Of a DNA stretch of 64,000 nt, positions 62,352 through 64,000 are shown in pieces (the first letter of the stretch is position 1; each line of letters opens with the position of its first letter). The DNA comes from Synechococcus sp. WH 5701 (GTDB lineage: Bacteria; Cyanobacteriota; Cyanobacteriia; PCC-6307; Cyanobiaceae). The stretch lies in assembly GCF_000153045.1 (NCBI RefSeq), contig NZ_CH724159.1, positions 561,353 through 625,352 on the forward strand, given 5' to 3'. A model generated the notes under the pieces. It searched no databases. It was not told the DNA's origin and was given only the letters and a program-made list of their open reading frames with translations. Both the position numbers and the translations under genes were made by a program.

Positions 62352-62573
62352 ATGGAGGCTTCAGATCTCACCACCGGATCGCTGACCACCCGGCACCTCA
62401 GTGTGCAGAAGGTGAGCGATCTCTCCCTTTATATGGAGCATTCGTCCATCATCCAGAGGCTCTGCTCCGAGCTGGGGTTCAAGGAACCGGCCACGGCGAT
62501 GGCCTGGGTGTTCGATCAACTGGAGCAGTCGGAAGATCTGCAGAAGGCGATCTTCGACCTGCTCAACGACTGA
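62352..62573 (+). CDS. small conserved hypothetical protein
   Basis: A 73-residue soluble acidic helical protein, with HSSIIQRLCSELGFKE and AMAWVFDQLEQSEDLQ. No known domain. It lies 19 bp after cbpM on the same strand and may belong to that operon. Confidence 0.6.
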   Translation: MEASDLTTGSLTTRHLSVQKVSDLSLYMEHSSIIQRLCSELGFKEPATAMAWVFDQLEQSEDLQKAIFDLLND

Positions 62574-62798
62574 CTCTTCGCCGACAGGCCGAGGAGCGGT
62601 TCGAGCAGTTCGTTGTACACACTGTCTTGGGGAGTTCACGTCCTGCGCCGCGGCATCACCCCCCTCACACCCCGGGTGCTGGTGAGGGTGCTCCTCTCCT
62701 TGCAGTTGCCCGCCCTGATCGCCCTGAGCACACAACTGCCGCTGCGTGAGACGTTGCTTCGGTTCTGCGATCTACCCTGCGCCCACCGGTCCAACTAG

Positions 62799-63424
62799 GT
62801 GAAGCACCTGTTGGTGAGTCTTGTGGGTTCATCACTTGTGGCTCTCTTGCCGTGGCCTCCCTCGGTGATTGCTGCTCCACAGGAGGGAAGGCCTTCTTCA
62901 GATGCACTCTGGACGATTTTGAGTCCTGTTTGCCTCCAGAAAATACGGGAAATTACTGTAAGTGCCCTGCTTTCATTTTGTCCTGCTGTCATGATCGTTG
63001 CGAGCCGGATCAAGCTGTTGTCTGGGCTCTGACGCCAAGCTTTGTGGCCATCCGCAACTCCAACAGTTGTGGCTGTGAACCTGGTTTCGTGGCTGGTTTG
63101 GCCTTGCCGCGCCAGAGACTCACCGGGCTGGAAGATCCAAGCCGTCCGGATGCCATCTGGCCTTTTGCCTGGACTGTTGCCAAGGTGCATCTCCCCAGTG
63201 AGGATTCCATCGCCCTGCTGATCAATCCCCCGTCGGCACGGAGTCAGAATCAACTGCATGTTCACATCCTCCAGCTTCGCCCTGCCTGGCGAACGGCTTT
63301 GGATACCGACACTCCCGTATTGCCGGAGGGGGTGGCTGCCATCAAGCTGTCCCACGGCACCGTCACCACAGCCGATCACGACAGCATCCGGGCTGGATGG
63401 ATTGCCGAAACTCAGAACTGGTAG
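62799..63424 (+). pseudogene. CDP-diacylglycerol pyrophosphatase-like gene with a frameshift
   Basis: The start frame (GTG 62799) gives a signal peptide (about 1-25) and DALWTILSPVCLQK. The rest of the enzyme is in the -1 frame: NTGNYCKCPAF, GLALPRQRLTGLEDPS, FAWTVAKVHL, and the HIT-like QNQLHVHILQLRP catalytic region. The break falls at the A-run 62940-62943; one extra A there would give LQKNTGNYCKC in one frame. The enzyme cleaves CDP-diacylglycerol to CMP and phosphatidate, outside the cytoplasm. A sequencing error is possible. It is AT-richer than its neighbours. Confidence 0.72.
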
Positions 63425-64000
63425 CGCATGATCGCCGCCAGGCTGGCTTCACCAGGGATGTCGGCCTTGCGCACACCCATCACTTTGGCGCCCATCACCA
63501 GGGCACGGCTGGCGATTTCATCGACGATGCCATAGCTCTCGGCGCTGGGGCCATCGGCGAAGGTCACTGTCCCTTCGTCGTCGATCGTGCCTGGGGTCAC
63601 ATCGTCGATGTCGATCAGCAGCAGTTGAATCGCGCCATAGGTGGCTGCCCGGGCCGCCTGGGCCAGATCGGATGTGGTCCGACCCTGACTGGCGCGCAGT
63701 GTGTAAAGGGACTGGATCTCCGCCAGTTCATCCCGGAACAGCTCATCAAGGATGGCGCGGGCACTTGCGGCCAGATCGGCATCGCTCTGCGTTTCGGGAT
63801 TCTCCAGGATCACAGCCCGTGCGAGGTGCGGATACGACTGAACTTCGCGGTAGATCGACTGCATTGGTTCGCTGGCTGCCAAAATCAGTGGGGTTTCCCG
63901 GCCCACCAGCAGCAGCCGCAGCGCCTGATCGATCTTGCGAGCGTACTGGGCCTGGCGAACCTTCATGCCCTCGGAACCCTGGAGACGACCGCTGGGCGAG
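63412..64000 (-). CDS. eRF1-like (bacterial baeRF-type) protein, N-terminus outside the window
   Basis: The visible 195 codons are open to the right edge; ATG 63966 lies inside the protein, since the upstream codons read SPSGRLQGSEG in frame. Segments ALRLLLVGRETPLILAASEP and SYPHLARAVILENPE, and a later AARAATYGAIQLLLIDIDD, resemble the middle and C-terminal parts of bacterial archaeo-eukaryotic release-factor-like proteins, which bind stalled ribosomes. Identity is moderate. It ends 13 bp inside the convergent cdh-like gene. Confidence 0.6.
   Translation of the reverse strand, partial: SPSGRLQGSEGMKVRQAQYARKIDQALRLLLVGRETPLILAASEPMQSIYREVQSYPHLARAVILENPETQSDADLAASARAILDELFRDELAEIQSLYTLRASQGRTTSDLAQAARAATYGAIQLLLIDIDDVTPGTIDDEGTVTFADGPSAESYGIVDEIASRALVMGAKVMGVRKADIPGEASLAAIMRYQF

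Noticed and set aside
62613-62798. A 61-codon plus-strand frame (TTG start) just before the cdh-like gene.
   Set aside because: No ribosome-binding site, no recognised family, and composition as expected by chance.

Overview
The window is GC-rich, gene-dense DNA from a unicellular alpha-cyanobacterium of the Cyanobium/Synechococcus type. The sequence shows photosynthetic genes (psb30/ycf12, ycf20-like, ycf55-like DUF3685, a CSP41-like SDR), Calvin-cycle and photorespiration genes (fbaA, a class I prk, a CbbY-like phosphatase, glyK), and the block prk-leuB-lpxD-proB-yqeG-DUF3727-ruvX, which I recall as typical of that lineage. Most of the window is ordinary chromosomal backbone. No rRNA, tRNA or CRISPR array was seen.

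Layout. 1-7 kb: an RNB-domain protein cut by the window edge and lacking the usual catalytic acids, two half-size GDT1/UPF0016 cation exporters, a YkgJ-like Cys-cluster protein, psb30, recJ, and the chain cbbY-like/ycf20-like/glyK. 7-15 kb: rpmF, an ftsH, a bicupin, a MoaD/ThiS-like protein beside thrC, and a large UPF0182 membrane protein. 15-28.4 kb: a long minus-strand series (fbaA, accD, prepilin peptidase, prk, leuB, lpxD, proB and others). 28.5-32.4 kb: PIN-PhoH and an arylsulfatase. 32.5-34.2 kb: a complete IS that truncates an already deleted NYN/LabA-like gene. 34.6-39.8 kb: fumC, a thioredoxin-fold protein, DUF3685, a Fur-family regulator, hisA. 40-42.2 kb: an AT-richer patch of small stress-type proteins (transglutaminase-like, CsbD, two tiny membrane proteins, a Cys-rich peptide). 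42.2-48.5 kb: a Coq4-like protein, CSP41-like SDR, pgsA, CBS protein, pdeM, GST, and a fusion of a degenerate sigma-54-activator AAA domain with a NapH-like 4Fe-4S membrane module. 48.5-56.8 kb: a GT2 glycosyltransferase, the ligase-associated DEXH helicase, and a DUF350/membrane protein/spermidine-synthase-like/DUF4178 cluster. 57-58.3 kb: an IS5 copy splitting a GDSL hydrolase gene. 59.3-64 kb: ATP-dependent DNA ligase, cbpA-cbpM, a frameshifted CDP-diacylglycerol pyrophosphatase gene, and part of an eRF1-like protein.

How the parts relate. Several genes serve carbon fixation and its repair: fbaA and prk in the Calvin cycle, the CbbY-like enzyme clearing a Rubisco inhibitor, and glyK closing photorespiration. 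The two GDT1 halves probably form one manganese exporter. Three of the four ligase-associated DNA-repair genes (pdeM, helicase, ligase) lie within 16 kb but are not adjacent. The DUF350/SpeE-like/DUF4178 group and the AAA-ferredoxin fusion are the best candidates for poorly described systems. Mobile-element damage is recent enough to read exactly: one IS5 left a TTAG duplication, and removing it restores a 299-residue GDSL enzyme.
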